Of a stretch of DNA of 35,241 nucleotides, positions 28,001 to 35,229 are shown piece by piece. The stretch is taken from assembly GCA_002361655.1 (NCBI GenBank), contig DETM01000048.1, positions 4,058 to 39,298 on the forward strand. Reading direction: 5' to 3'. The notes beneath the pieces are model-generated. The model had not been told where the DNA came from and ran no database searches. It was given only the letters and a program-made list of their open reading frames with translations. This DNA comes from Prevotella sp. UBA3288. Lineage in GTDB: Bacteria > Bacteroidota > Bacteroidia > Bacteroidales > Bacteroidaceae. Numbering within the stretch: the stretch's first letter is position 1; each line of letters starts with the position of its first letter. Made by a program: the position numbers and the translations under genes.

Positions 28001-28258
28001 CTCGACTTCGATATCGCGACAAAGGGCAACTATATCATCCAGTTCCGTGAAGTGGGCAGCGGTATGCAGGAGTTCCTCCTGGCTGAGTGCCGTCTGAGAG
28101 ACCTCAGCACGTTGACGGGCATCACCACTGTCAATGCTGACATCCGACGTCCTGCCGGCATCTACGATCCTTCCGGTCGTCGCCTCAATGCGCTGCGCCG
28201 TGGTCTGAACATCATCGTCAATGCCGACGGCTCTACCCGCAAGGTAATCGTGAAATGA
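25085..28258 (+). CDS. GH98 family endo-acting glycosidase (probable xylanase) with CBM6/35 and C-terminal modules
   Basis: This 1057-residue protein has a signal peptide ending near SAQQ (residue 24-26). The N-terminal domain (about 28-340) reads 'HPMWLIHIDVWNSADPQKII...KPYVVMNLSLS', diagnostic of GH98. Candidate catalytic acids are Glu142 ('NYAEQFWAFG'), Asp251 ('VRYDNCGWND') and Glu295/Glu300 ('WDGPELIWTEDF'). The GH98 C-terminal domain (about 345-620) follows, then a CBM6/35-like module (about 622-752, 'IIEAEDMDRKSVDHK'), an InlB-repeat-like module (about 757-842), a beta-sandwich, and a tail 'GIYDPSGRRLN...RKVIVK'. GH98 was first known for blood-group endo-beta-galactosidases, but a Bacteroides ovatus GH98 is an endo-xylanase on complex arabinoxylan; with these neighbours the latter activity is the better inference. 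ATG 25085 follows the poly-T. Confidence 0.85.
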   Translation: MQQKIYSLCIALLMLFFVGNNLSAQQRRPIDSQHPMWLIHIDVWNSADPQKIIDLIPADIKPYVVMNLSLSCQFDTKTGMYRMPRNAVRTYKSWASVCQLNNMWFTCQPASGGHTHIQDNDLETFEYFFKTYPNFLGWNYAEQFWAFGDAGDLSSQTAASRWALFANLVEMSHKYGGFLTVSWCGGDYHMSTNPMGELKADKRFLAACKNYPEAILFLYKYTHSSSFYNNESICWGPFVSGLAKNYGVRYDNCGWNDMTAKLVGENKCKYPGSAGIGTVMEQTCVNGGAVWDGPELIWTEDFQNQWDSTVDGYTRRNWGTFDNFKGIWIDMWRRIINGTMYIPTREEVVKKTKVVVVNDLPISNGYSSYTSWDDLYNGLYLQTDPANQKKEARHNYGQWYNNLCYFKSTGRYGAVPIVIGLYDDLAKSIPVQVKRSNYTSRWGTEAKKQADFNAQYPEVSKGDLYVNRYRNQLVTYTPYTYLNGKKTASAEVPLQYNTCESMRLVWGKLSSGVIREYDNHIDFYLNNYRSDSTTIQTDSIIVKGVTSQPAYKRTAHATGAAGQSSTVVANYDAERQEFRVAVKHMGPVTVTISCTGAGTDRLTDVLPAEHVATPQQPAPFKGPIIIEAEDMDRKSVDHKLTNSGWWAQEYKDFAGLGFIMTQANTNSALRHQLRLDEGGKYNIRVRYCRSNKAGNMRVTVNGAAQDIAFEKVNINDWREAVVPVTLNAGTNTFILQNSGAIQATIDQIIYEPEGTPKEKFKVKMRDADFGAVVADVDSAEAGQTVHLTITPDEGYAIKALNVVNSIFFTQGKTIAIDKDAIEASFVMPDDNVTIQPVFYDKAAVHALDFTDVASGALPEGWRTTDGGDVRNYPTSNGSGPRTFAGLTGYQGKALYWRTTSAEYGRLANYPLTLEPGKYQLVFVMAAWKGAPTYQAKILSSSGTTIKLSATLTAKPNLEGNAAGDISAAVRNTLDFDIATKGNYIIQFREVGSGMQEFLLAECRLRDLSTLTGITTVNADIRRPAGIYDPSGRRLNALRRGLNIIVNADGSTRKVIVK

Positions 28259-28260
28259 CG

Positions 28261-28287
28261 CCTGCCCGCAAGGTGATGGTGAAGTAA
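28261..28287 (+). pseudogene. Orphan second copy of a C-terminal tail end
   Basis: Just after the GH98 stop, 'cgcctgcccgcaaggtgatggtgaagtaa' repeats the preceding 'ctctacccgcaaggtaatcgtgaaatga'. It would encode a tail end 'ARKVMVK' in a different frame from the gene. It looks like a small tandem duplication or a relic of an earlier 3' end. Confidence 0.5.
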
Positions 28288-28319
28288 CGTCGTTCAACCA
28301 TAAAAAACACCATAGATTC

Positions 28320-28360
28320 GAGCCACCCGTACAGGCTATCGTGCACTGTGCGGGTGGCTC
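28320..28360. terminator. Large hairpin between convergent transcription units
   Basis: GAGCCACCCGTACAG (28320-28334) pairs with CTGTGCGGGTGGCTC (28346-28360) through 15 positions, with one G-T wobble and an 11-base loop. It lies between the GH98 stop and the end of the oppositely oriented ACT-domain gene. No strong T-run follows on the plus side, so a bidirectional terminator or transcript-stabilising role is inferred. Confidence 0.65.
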
Positions 28361-28465
28361 ATGTTATAAAAACCAAGCAGTTTACAATCACGTCGACGGC
28401 AGTCCCCATTTGTTTCTACTATTGAAACAAATTGTTTCTACCTGATTGAGACTTATCTGATAAGT

Positions 28466-28894
28466 CTAGGCCAACTTACTCAGGTCGGGTTCTGAAATAT
28501 ATTTCAGGTTATTACTGCGGATGACCTGTTCGGCCTCATCGGCATTCTCTGTACGGAACACCATGATACCTTTGCCGCCTAGCAGGAAGGTGTACATATA
28601 GGCAATAGAGATACCGGCCTTGGAGAATGTCTCGACGGCATCTGCAGCACGGCCGGGCTCGTCGTCAAGTTCAAGGGCAAACACGTTGCTGAGGGCAACC
28701 GCTACGCCGCCTTTCTTCAGTTCCTCATAGGCACGGAGGGGTTCGCTGCAGATGAGACGATAGATGCCATAGTCGGCGGTGTCGGCAATGGTGGAGGCTA
28801 CAATCTGGATGTTAGCCTGTTTGAGGATCTGGAGCACCTTGATGAGCGTGCCCGAGCGATTCTCGATGAAGATGGAAAGTTGATTGACTGTCAT
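28466..28894 (-). CDS. ACT-domain protein linked to phenylacetate-CoA ligases
   Basis: This 142-residue cytoplasmic protein has two ACT-like halves: 'LSIFIENRSGTLIKVLQILKQ' near residues 4-24 and 'VFALELDDEPGRAADAVETF' in the second half. ACT domains bind amino acids or related effectors. This type is regularly found beside paaK genes in anaerobes and may sense aromatic or branched amino acids; that is family-level inference. ATG at 28894 (MTVNQLSIF) is chosen over the upstream in-frame TTG because it begins the conserved strand. It is the last gene of a minus-strand operon, 57 bases after the nearer paaK. Confidence 0.85.
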   Translation of the reverse strand: MTVNQLSIFIENRSGTLIKVLQILKQANIQIVASTIADTADYGIYRLICSEPLRAYEELKKGGVAVALSNVFALELDDEPGRAADAVETFSKAGISIAYMYTFLLGGKGIMVFRTENADEAEQVIRSNNLKYISEPDLSKLA

Positions 28895-28913
28895 AGTTAT
28901 TTGTTTTAAATTA

Positions 28914-28945
28914 TTCAATGTTCCGAGATTTCAATGTTCTGAGAT
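28914..28945. repeat. 16-nt tandem repeat (x2) between paaK and ACT genes
   Basis: TTCAATGTTCCGAGAT (28914-28929) is followed by TTCAATGTTCTGAGAT (28930-28945), differing at one base. It fills most of the 57-base intergenic space and is another short array at a gene junction. Confidence 0.8.
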
Positions 28946-28951
28946 TTCGAA

Positions 28952-30262
28952 TTATTGGTAAACCTTGCGCTTGTCGACCACACGGACGGCCTTGCCCTCG
29001 CTGATTGGCAGCGTGCCCTGGGGAACGAGACGTATGATTGGCGTGAGCAGGATTTCATCCTTCAGCCGGCGCTTGATATCCTTCTCCAGAGCCTGCAACT
29101 TCTTGTAGTCATCGGTGGCCTCGGCCAACTCCACTTCGACGGTCATATTGTCGTTGTTTTCGTCGGTGGTCAGTGTGATGAGGTAGTTGTTGCCCAGTTC
29201 GGGGAACTGCATCAGAATCTTCTCAATCTGGATGGGGAAGATGTTGACGCCGCGGAGAACCATCATGTCGTCGGAGCGCCCACGCATACGGTCCAGACGG
29301 ACATGGTTGCGCCCACAAGGACAAGATCGGCCTAACACACGGGTCAGGTCGCGGGTGCGGTAGCGCAACAGCGGCATAGCCTCGCGACACAGCGTGGTAA
29401 GCACCAGTTCGCCAATCTCGCCGTCGGGCACGGGCTCCAGGGTTTCAGGATTCACAATTTCCACGATGTAGTAGTCTTCCCAGAAGTGCAGGCCGTTCTG
29501 CTCGGGACACTCGAATCCGACGCCGGGGCCGCACATCTCGCTCATGCCGAACGAATTGTATGCCTTCACACCCATCATCTGTTCGATGCGCTGGCGCTGC
29601 TCCTCGCTGTGCGGCTCGGCACCGATAGCCAGTACTTTCAACTTGGTGTCGCGGCGGGGGTCGACCCCTTCCTGCTGCATCACTTCATAGAGACGAGTGA
29701 CATAGGAGGGGACGGCGTGGATGGCTGTCGTGCCGAAGTCCTTGATGAACTTAATCTGGCGCAGGGAGTTGCCGGCGGCAGCAGGCACGGTGAGCATGCC
29801 CAGTCGTTCGGCACCGTACTGGAAACCTAGTCCACCGGTGAACATGCCATAGCCGCTGGAGTTCTGGAACACATCGTCAGGTCTGAGTCCCACCATCCAC
29901 AGGTTGCGTGCTACCTGGTTTGCCCATTCGTCCAGGTCTTTCTGTGTGTGCAGAATGACAGTCGGATTGCCGGTGGTGCCGCTCGAAGAGTGCAGACGCA
30001 CACATTGACGGAGCGGTACGCAGGCCATGCCGAACGGATAAGTCTCGCGCAGGTCCTGCTTCGTGGTGAAAGGTAGTTTGCGCACATCGGCCAGCGTCTT
30101 GATGTCGTCAGCGGTGATGCCGGCCTGCTTGAATTTCTTTTTGTAGAACTCGTTGGTCAGACAGTGGCGCACGGTCTCTTTCAGCCTTTCCAACTGAAAG
30201 GCTTCAATCTCAGCACGCGACATTGTCTCGCGTTCAGGGTTAAAAAACTTTGTTTTTTCCAT
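28952..30262 (-). CDS. paaK: Phenylacetate-CoA ligase (downstream copy)
   Basis: This is a 436-residue AMP-forming aryl acid-CoA ligase, the usual length for the PaaK family. The ATP-binding loop is 'HSSSGTTGNPT' (about residues 91-101), followed by 'GYGMFTGGLGFQYGAERLG', the adenylate-site 'YNSFGMSEMCGPG' (about 235-247), 'YRTRDL' with the ribose-binding Asp, and the hinge region 'RSDDMMVLRGVNIFP' (about 328-342). It activates phenylacetate or related aryl/indole acetates with CoA and ATP. In Bacteroidota such genes usually accompany indolepyruvate:ferredoxin oxidoreductase, which is not in this window. It starts three bases after the upstream paralog's stop. The substrate could be phenylacetate, indoleacetate or another acid. 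Confidence 0.9.
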   Translation of the reverse strand: MEKTKFFNPERETMSRAEIEAFQLERLKETVRHCLTNEFYKKKFKQAGITADDIKTLADVRKLPFTTKQDLRETYPFGMACVPLRQCVRLHSSSGTTGNPTVILHTQKDLDEWANQVARNLWMVGLRPDDVFQNSSGYGMFTGGLGFQYGAERLGMLTVPAAAGNSLRQIKFIKDFGTTAIHAVPSYVTRLYEVMQQEGVDPRRDTKLKVLAIGAEPHSEEQRQRIEQMMGVKAYNSFGMSEMCGPGVGFECPEQNGLHFWEDYYIVEIVNPETLEPVPDGEIGELVLTTLCREAMPLLRYRTRDLTRVLGRSCPCGRNHVRLDRMRGRSDDMMVLRGVNIFPIQIEKILMQFPELGNNYLITLTTDENNDNMTVEVELAEATDDYKKLQALEKDIKRRLKDEILLTPIIRLVPQGTLPISEGKAVRVVDKRKVYQ

Positions 30263-30265
30263 TAT

Positions 30266-31573
30266 TTACAGTTTACGGTTATCTATCACATGGGCACTCT
30301 TGCCTTGCGAACGTTCGATGGTGCCTGGGGCCTTCAGTTGTACCTTGGCTGAGATGCTCAGCACGCTCTTCAGTTTGTTGGCCAGTTTCTTCTCCAAGGC
30401 GGCAACGGCAGCAGGCGTGTCGAAGGTGCCGGTGAAGTACTCCTGGCGCAGTTCTACCTGTACCTGCAGGGTGTCGAGGTTGTTCACACGGTCGACGACC
30501 AGCATATAGCGTGGTGCGAACTCCTGCATCGACAGCACGACGCTCTCCACCTGAGATGGAAATACGTTGATGCCGCGGATGATGAGCATATCGTCAGAGC
30601 GGCCCTCGATACGTCCCATGCGGATGTTGGTGCGGCCACAGTCGCACTGCCCATCCATCAGCGAGCAGAGGTCACGGGTACGGTAGCGGATGACGGGCAT
30701 CCCTTCTTTGGTCAGTGTGGTGAACACCAGTTCGCCGGTTTGTCCGTAGGGCAGGGGCTCCAGTGTCGTGGGGTTGATGATTTCGGGGTAGAAATGGTCT
30801 TCGTTGATGTGTGAGCCATGCTGCATCTGGCACTCGTAACTGACACTCGGCCCCATCACCTCAGAGAGTCCGTAGATGTTGTAGCCTTTCAGTCCCAGTC
30901 GCTCCTCTATCTCCTGCCGCATCTGCTCTGTCCAAGGTTCGGCACCGAAGGCACCGGCACGCAGTTTGATCTGGTCTTTCGTGATGCCCATCTTGTCCAT
31001 CGTCTCTGCCAGATAGAGAGCATACGACGGGGTACAGGCGATGCCGGTCACGCCGAGATCGCGTATCAGTTTCAGGTGCTTCTCGGTGTTGCCTGTCGAT
31101 GCCGGAACAACCGAGGCACCGATATGCTCCACGCCATAGTGGGCACCCAGTCCGCCGGTGAACAGGCCGTAGCCGTATGACACTGAGAAGATGTCATCGC
31201 GGGTGATGCCGAAGGCTGTCAGACAGCGGGCCATGCACTCGCTCCATATACCGATGTCTTTGCGGGTATAGCCCACGATGGTAGGGTTGCCCGTCGTTCC
31301 GCTGCTGGCGTGGATGCGGATAATCTCACTCTGAGGGGCTGCCTGCAGGCCGAAGGGATAGTTGTCGCGCAAGTCCTTCTTCGTGGTAAAGGGCAGTTTT
31401 TTGATGTCCTCGATGGTCTGTATGTCATCGGGGCGAATGTCCAACTCCTGTAACTTATGCCGATAGAACGGCACATTGTGGTACACATACTCTACAATCT
31501 TGTGCAGGCGTTTGCCTTGTAGCGCGCTCATCTCGTCGCGGCTCATGCACTCTTTGTTCGGATTCCAAATCAT
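30266..31573 (-). CDS. paaK: Phenylacetate-CoA ligase (first gene of operon)
   Basis: This is a 435-residue paralog of the downstream ligase with the same motif order: 'HASSGTTGNPT' (about 92-102), 'GYGLFTGGLGAHYGVEHIG', 'YNIYGLSEVMGPS', 'YRTRDL' and 'RSDDMLIIRGINVFP'. The two proteins are clearly homologous but diverged, so they may prefer different acyl substrates. It is the promoter-proximal gene of the minus-strand unit, and its own promoter with both -33 and -7 elements lies at 31601-31632. It is divergent from the ADP-forming acyl-CoA synthetase, whose activity could recover ATP from the same kinds of acyl-CoA. Confidence 0.9.
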   Translation of the reverse strand: MIWNPNKECMSRDEMSALQGKRLHKIVEYVYHNVPFYRHKLQELDIRPDDIQTIEDIKKLPFTTKKDLRDNYPFGLQAAPQSEIIRIHASSGTTGNPTIVGYTRKDIGIWSECMARCLTAFGITRDDIFSVSYGYGLFTGGLGAHYGVEHIGASVVPASTGNTEKHLKLIRDLGVTGIACTPSYALYLAETMDKMGITKDQIKLRAGAFGAEPWTEQMRQEIEERLGLKGYNIYGLSEVMGPSVSYECQMQHGSHINEDHFYPEIINPTTLEPLPYGQTGELVFTTLTKEGMPVIRYRTRDLCSLMDGQCDCGRTNIRMGRIEGRSDDMLIIRGINVFPSQVESVVLSMQEFAPRYMLVVDRVNNLDTLQVQVELRQEYFTGTFDTPAAVAALEKKLANKLKSVLSISAKVQLKAPGTIERSQGKSAHVIDNRKL

Positions 31574-31600
31574 GTCTTAAGTTTTAGGGTTTGTGTAGTG

Positions 31601-31632
31601 CAAAAGTACAACAATTCTTGCTACTGGCCAAA
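31601..31632 (-). promoter_or_regulatory. Complete Bacteroidota promoter for the paaK operon
   Basis: On the minus strand TTTG (31632 to 31629) is followed after 20 bases by TACTTTTG (31608 to 31601), matching the TTTG / TAnnTTTG consensus. The -7 box is 28 bases before the paaK start codon at 31573. Confidence 0.75.
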
Positions 31633-31672
31633 CATTTTGCTGTATTTCTTCTTTTTTCTCGTGCAAAATAAG

Positions 31673-31680
31673 TATCTTTG
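31673..31680 (+). promoter_or_regulatory. -7 box (TATCTTTG) for the ADP-forming acyl-CoA synthetase
   Basis: TATCTTTG matches TAnnTTTG and lies 20 bases before ATG 31700. A T-rich stretch (31652-31657) occupies the -33 area without a clean TTTG. Its location excludes the earlier in-frame start at 31598. Confidence 0.65.
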
Positions 31681-31699
31681 CCCCAAAATCTATGGCACT

Positions 31700-33760
31700 A
31701 TGATAAACAAAGAATTGTTGCAACCGGAGAGCATCGTCGTGATCGGTGGCTCCAACAATGTGCACAAGCCCGGTGGGGCTGTAGTGAGAAACTTGCTGCA
31801 GGGCGGCTACAAGGGCGCGCTGCGAGTGGTCAATCCCAAGGAGGACGAGGTGCAGGGCATCAAGGCCTGTCACGATGTGCAGGGGCTGCCGCCTACCGAC
31901 CTTGCTATTCTGGTGGTGGCTGCAAAATACTGTCCCGACTATGTGGAGATGCTGGCTGCCACGAAGCAGACTCGCGCGTTCATTATTATATCAGCCGGTT
32001 TCAGCGAGGAGACGGCAGAGGGTGCCCGCCTGGAGGAGCGCATTCTGAACACTTGCCGTCGCTATGGCTGTGCGCTGATAGGTCCTAACTGTATCGGACT
32101 GCTGACGCGCTGGCACCACTCGGTGTTCACACAGCCCATTCCGCAACTGAACCCGCAGGGGGTCGACTTCATCAGCAGTTCAGGTGCCACGGCGGTGTTC
32201 ATCCTCGAGAGCGCCGTGACCAAGGGACTGCAGTTCAATTCGGTGTGGTCCGTGGGCAACGGTCATCAGATAGGCGTGGAGTCGGTGCTGGAATATATGG
32301 ACGAGCATTTCGACGCCGAGCGCGACTCGCTGGTGAAACTGCTCTATATAGAGAATGTGGGCGACCCCGACAAACTGCTCTATCATGCCTCGTCGCTCAT
32401 CCGTAAGGGCTGTCGCATCGCCGCCATCAAGTCGGGCTCGAGCGAAAGCGGCTCGCGTGCTGCCTCGAGCCATACGGGAGCCATTGCCACGAGCGACTCT
32501 GCCGTTGAGGCTCTGTTCCGCAAGGCCGGCATCGTGCGCTGTTTCAGCCGTGAAGAACTGACCACCGTGGGCTGCATCTTCACTTTGCCGCGCTTCACGG
32601 GCAAGAATTTCGCCATCGTTACCCATGCCGGCGGACCGGGCGTGATGCTCACCGATGCCCTGTCGAAGGGCGGGATGCACGTGCCGCCTATCACCGGCGA
32701 GGTGGCTGATAGCCTGAAGGCTCGCCTGTTGCCCGGCAGCAGTGTGGCCAACCCGATAGACATCCTGGCCACCGGCACTGCCGAACATCTGGGCATCGCC
32801 ATCGACTATTGTGAGAACGAGATGCCCGACATCGATGCCATCATGGTCATCTTCGGCACGCCCGGACTGGTGAAAATCTACGAGGTCTATGACGTGCTGG
32901 ACCAGAAAATAAAAACCTGCCGCAAGCCCATCTTCCCCATCCTGCCCAGCGTCAGCACGGCCGGTCCTGAGGTGCAGCAGTTCCTCAGCCGTGGCCATGT
33001 CAACTTCTCCGACGAGGTGACGCTGGCCACGGCACTGTCGCAGATCATGCGCACGCCGAAGCCCGCTCCCCCCGAGGTGGAACTCTATGGCATCGACCTG
33101 GTGCGGCTGCACCAGATTATTCTGGGCATCACGGAGAACGGCTATCTGCAGCCCCCTCTCGTGCGTCAGGTGCTGGAGTGTGCCGGCATACCGCTGGTGC
33201 CCGAACTGGTGTCTACATCGAAGGAAGAACTAGTGGCCTTTGCCGGTGAGGTGGGCTTCCCCGTGGTGGCCAAAGTGGTGGGCCCGCTGCATAAGAGCGA
33301 CGTGGGCGGTGTGGCGCTGAACGTCCGTTCGAAGGAGGTGCTCAGTGCCGAGTTCGACCGCATGATGCAGATTCCCGATGCCACGGCGGTGATGGTGCAG
33401 AAGATGATGCGGGGCACCGAACTCTTCATCGGTGCCAAGTATGAGGAGCGCTTCGGCCATGTGGTGCTCTGCGGTCTGGGCGGCATCTTCGTCGAGGTGC
33501 TCAAGGACGTGTCGTCTGGACTGGCACCCCTGGGCTACGACGAAGTCTACTCGATGATACACTCACTGCGGGGCTACAAGATTCTGCAGGGCACCCGCGG
33601 CCAGCAGGGCATCAACGAGCGTAAGTTCGCCGAAATCATAGTCCGACTGAGCACGCTGCTGCGCTTCGCTACCGAGATTAAGGAGATAGACATCAATCCG
33701 CTGCTGGCCGACGGCGATCAGGTGGTGGCCGTCGATGCCCGCATCAGGATTGATAAATAA
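31700..33760 (+). CDS. ADP-forming acyl-CoA synthetase, fused alpha and beta subunits
   Basis: This 686-residue cytoplasmic protein converts acyl-CoA + ADP + Pi to acid + ATP + CoA (acetyl-CoA or aryl/branched acyl-CoA). The N-terminal CoA-binding domain opens with 'SIVVIGGSNNVHKPGGAVVRN' (about 11-31). Succinyl-CoA-ligase-like domains follow, with the phosphohistidine His258 in 'ASSHTGAIA'. The C-terminal ATP-grasp domain (about 480-686) contains 'GFPVVAKVVGPLHKSDVGG', 'QKMMRGTELFIGAKYEERFG' and 'EIDINPLLADG'. Family length (about 690-700) fits. ATG 31700 is chosen because the preceding 34 in-frame codons overlap the promoter and lack homology. With the divergent paaK pair it suggests amino-acid fermentation with substrate-level phosphorylation. 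Confidence 0.9.
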   Translation: MINKELLQPESIVVIGGSNNVHKPGGAVVRNLLQGGYKGALRVVNPKEDEVQGIKACHDVQGLPPTDLAILVVAAKYCPDYVEMLAATKQTRAFIIISAGFSEETAEGARLEERILNTCRRYGCALIGPNCIGLLTRWHHSVFTQPIPQLNPQGVDFISSSGATAVFILESAVTKGLQFNSVWSVGNGHQIGVESVLEYMDEHFDAERDSLVKLLYIENVGDPDKLLYHASSLIRKGCRIAAIKSGSSESGSRAASSHTGAIATSDSAVEALFRKAGIVRCFSREELTTVGCIFTLPRFTGKNFAIVTHAGGPGVMLTDALSKGGMHVPPITGEVADSLKARLLPGSSVANPIDILATGTAEHLGIAIDYCENEMPDIDAIMVIFGTPGLVKIYEVYDVLDQKIKTCRKPIFPILPSVSTAGPEVQQFLSRGHVNFSDEVTLATALSQIMRTPKPAPPEVELYGIDLVRLHQIILGITENGYLQPPLVRQVLECAGIPLVPELVSTSKEELVAFAGEVGFPVVAKVVGPLHKSDVGGVALNVRSKEVLSAEFDRMMQIPDATAVMVQKMMRGTELFIGAKYEERFGHVVLCGLGGIFVEVLKDVSSGLAPLGYDEVYSMIHSLRGYKILQGTRGQQGINERKFAEIIVRLSTLLRFATEIKEIDINPLLADGDQVVAVDARIRIDK

Positions 33761-33806
33761 GGATTATTGCACTTTATGGAGATATCTTGATTAATAATCA
33801 TATTGT

Positions 33807-33920
33807 TTATATCCCTCTTTCTGCCCAGTCGCCTCGGTCGAGGTTGCGATACCCGATGGCTTCGGCGATGTGCATGGCCTCTACCTTCTCGCTGCCGGCG
33901 AGGTCGGCGATGGTGCGGGC
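33807..33920. repeat. Direct repeat copy A (comM 3' end)
   Basis: This 114-base segment, including the stop codon, matches 35116-35229 in the same orientation with about 14 mismatches counted by eye, mostly at third codon positions. With copy B it flanks the rhuM gene. Confidence 0.8.
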
Positions 33921-34067
33921 TCGGATGACGCGCTCGCGGATGAGGGCACTGGGCTCGCCGGGTTGCATCTGCGACAGTTGGGCGAAGGGTACGGCCTGTA
34001 TTTCGCAGTGGATGTCGGTACTGCTGGGGATTATAGGGCCCGCTTTTCGTTTGATAGATGTTGTCAT
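33807..34067 (-). pseudogene. Internally deleted 3' fragment of comM/yifB (Mg-chelatase-like)
   Basis: The 86-codon frame reads 'STDIHCEIQAVPFAQLSQMQ', 'GEPSALIRERVIRAR', then '[20 protein letters not shown]' and '[13 protein letters not shown]'. These are two blocks of the ComM C-terminal region that are normally separated by roughly 60 residues, fused at a shared Ala-Arg. The N-terminal AAA ATPase part is absent. Its ATG lies two bases after the rhuM stop codon, so it could be translated by coupling, but it is best described as a relic. Bases 33807-33920 are about 88% identical by eye to 35116-35229. Confidence 0.8.
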
Positions 34068-34069
34068 TT

Positions 34070-35083
34070 TCAATCTCTTTTGTCTTTTCCTAAAATGCTT
34101 TTTTCCAAGTTCTCCAACATCTTTAAGTCCTCGGCATCTGCATCTTGAGCATCGAGTTGCTTACGCTTGGCATTGAAGATGTCGTATCTGCTGCGAACTA
34201 TTTCTTCTGCTTCAGTATTGGATATAGAGCCTTTACCTTGAAGGACGTCTTTCTCTTGGAAAGCAAGCAAATTGTCAACATTCTTCCGCCAATAGTCAAG
34301 AGTGAGGTCTCTACGTCCTTTAACCCGCTCTTCCGCACTGGTCAGGAAGATGTCAACGAGTCGGTTTAGTGAATCTATCTCATTGTCTTGCAGATAGTTC
34401 TTCGCTACTATCACATCGCCTTTACGAACTATGCTGCCTTTCCAAGTGGTCAGCCCCATATTTGGTTGATTAGCATCTGCACGAGCAACTATCAGTTCTG
34501 CCGCCGTTTGATGAGTAACAGCATAAAGCAGTTTGTTCTGCGTTTCGGCAAAGAACATCTGCGTGGCCTTGTCCGTCTTGTCGTAATCGCTACTGAGTGC
34601 AAAAAGGTCGCGCACTTTCTGATAGAAGCGTTTCTCTGACGTGCGAATATCACGAATGCGAAGCAGAAGTTCATCGAAGTAGTCGGGTCTGCCATCAGGA
34701 TTCTTCAGACGCTCATCATCCATTGTGAATCCTTTGACAAGATATTCCGTCAGATGCTCCGTCGCCCACTGGCGGAATTGTGTGCCACGTATGCCTCGAA
34801 CTCGATAGCCCACGGCAATAATCATCTCCAAAGAGTAGAAAACCACATTGTAGTTCTTCCCATCAGCGGCAGTAGTCAAAAACTCTTTGACAACTGAAAA
34901 CTTGTTTAATTCCCTCTCTTTTAGGATGTTAATAATGTGATAACTTATAGTTTGCTTCGAGGTGGCAAAAAGTTCTGCCATCTGCTGCTGGTTCAGCCAT
35001 ATCTTCCCGTCCTTGGCAAACAGTGCTACTGATGCCCGGCCATCCGCTGTACGATAGATGATGATGTTTTGCTGTTCGTCCAT
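34070..35083 (-). CDS. rhuM: RhuM-family protein
   Basis: This 337-residue protein begins MDEQQNIIIYRTADGRASVA. A helix-turn-helix-like segment 'KIWLNQQQMAELFATSKQTI' (about 27-46) is followed by the family signature 'YSLEMIIAVGYRVRGIRGTQFRQWA' region (about 83-107) and the C-terminal 'LTLDYWRKNVDNLLAFQEKDVL' region. RhuM was named from Salmonella pathogenicity island 3 and is widespread on genomic islands and near restriction-modification or defence genes; its biochemical role is unknown. Length fits the family. The gene is visibly AT-richer than the flanking comM sequences, consistent with transfer. It lies between two copies of the comM 3' end. Confidence 0.85.
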   Translation of the reverse strand: MDEQQNIIIYRTADGRASVALFAKDGKIWLNQQQMAELFATSKQTISYHIINILKERELNKFSVVKEFLTTAADGKNYNVVFYSLEMIIAVGYRVRGIRGTQFRQWATEHLTEYLVKGFTMDDERLKNPDGRPDYFDELLLRIRDIRTSEKRFYQKVRDLFALSSDYDKTDKATQMFFAETQNKLLYAVTHQTAAELIVARADANQPNMGLTTWKGSIVRKGDVIVAKNYLQDNEIDSLNRLVDIFLTSAEERVKGRRDLTLDYWRKNVDNLLAFQEKDVLQGKGSISNTEAEEIVRSRYDIFNAKRKQLDAQDADAEDLKMLENLEKSILGKDKRD

Positions 35084-35115
35084 ACCTTATAATATAAAAA
35101 GGTTATCCTTCACAA

Positions 35116-35229
35116 TTATATCCCTCTCTCCGCCCAGTCGCCTCGGTCAAGATTACGATACCCGATGGCCTCGGCGATGTGCATGGTCTCCACTTTCTCC
35201 GAGCCGGCAAGGTCGGCAATGGTGCGGGC
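35116..35229. repeat. Direct repeat copy B (comM 3' end)
   Basis: This is the second copy of the comM 3' terminal segment; see copy A at 33807-33920. Beyond 35229 the two copies diverge because copy A carries an internal deletion. Confidence 0.8.

Noticed and set aside
31598..31699. N-terminal extension of the ADP-forming acyl-CoA synthetase
   Set aside because: The extra 34 codons overlap both divergent promoters and have no family similarity; the conserved CoA-binding domain begins right after ATG 31700.
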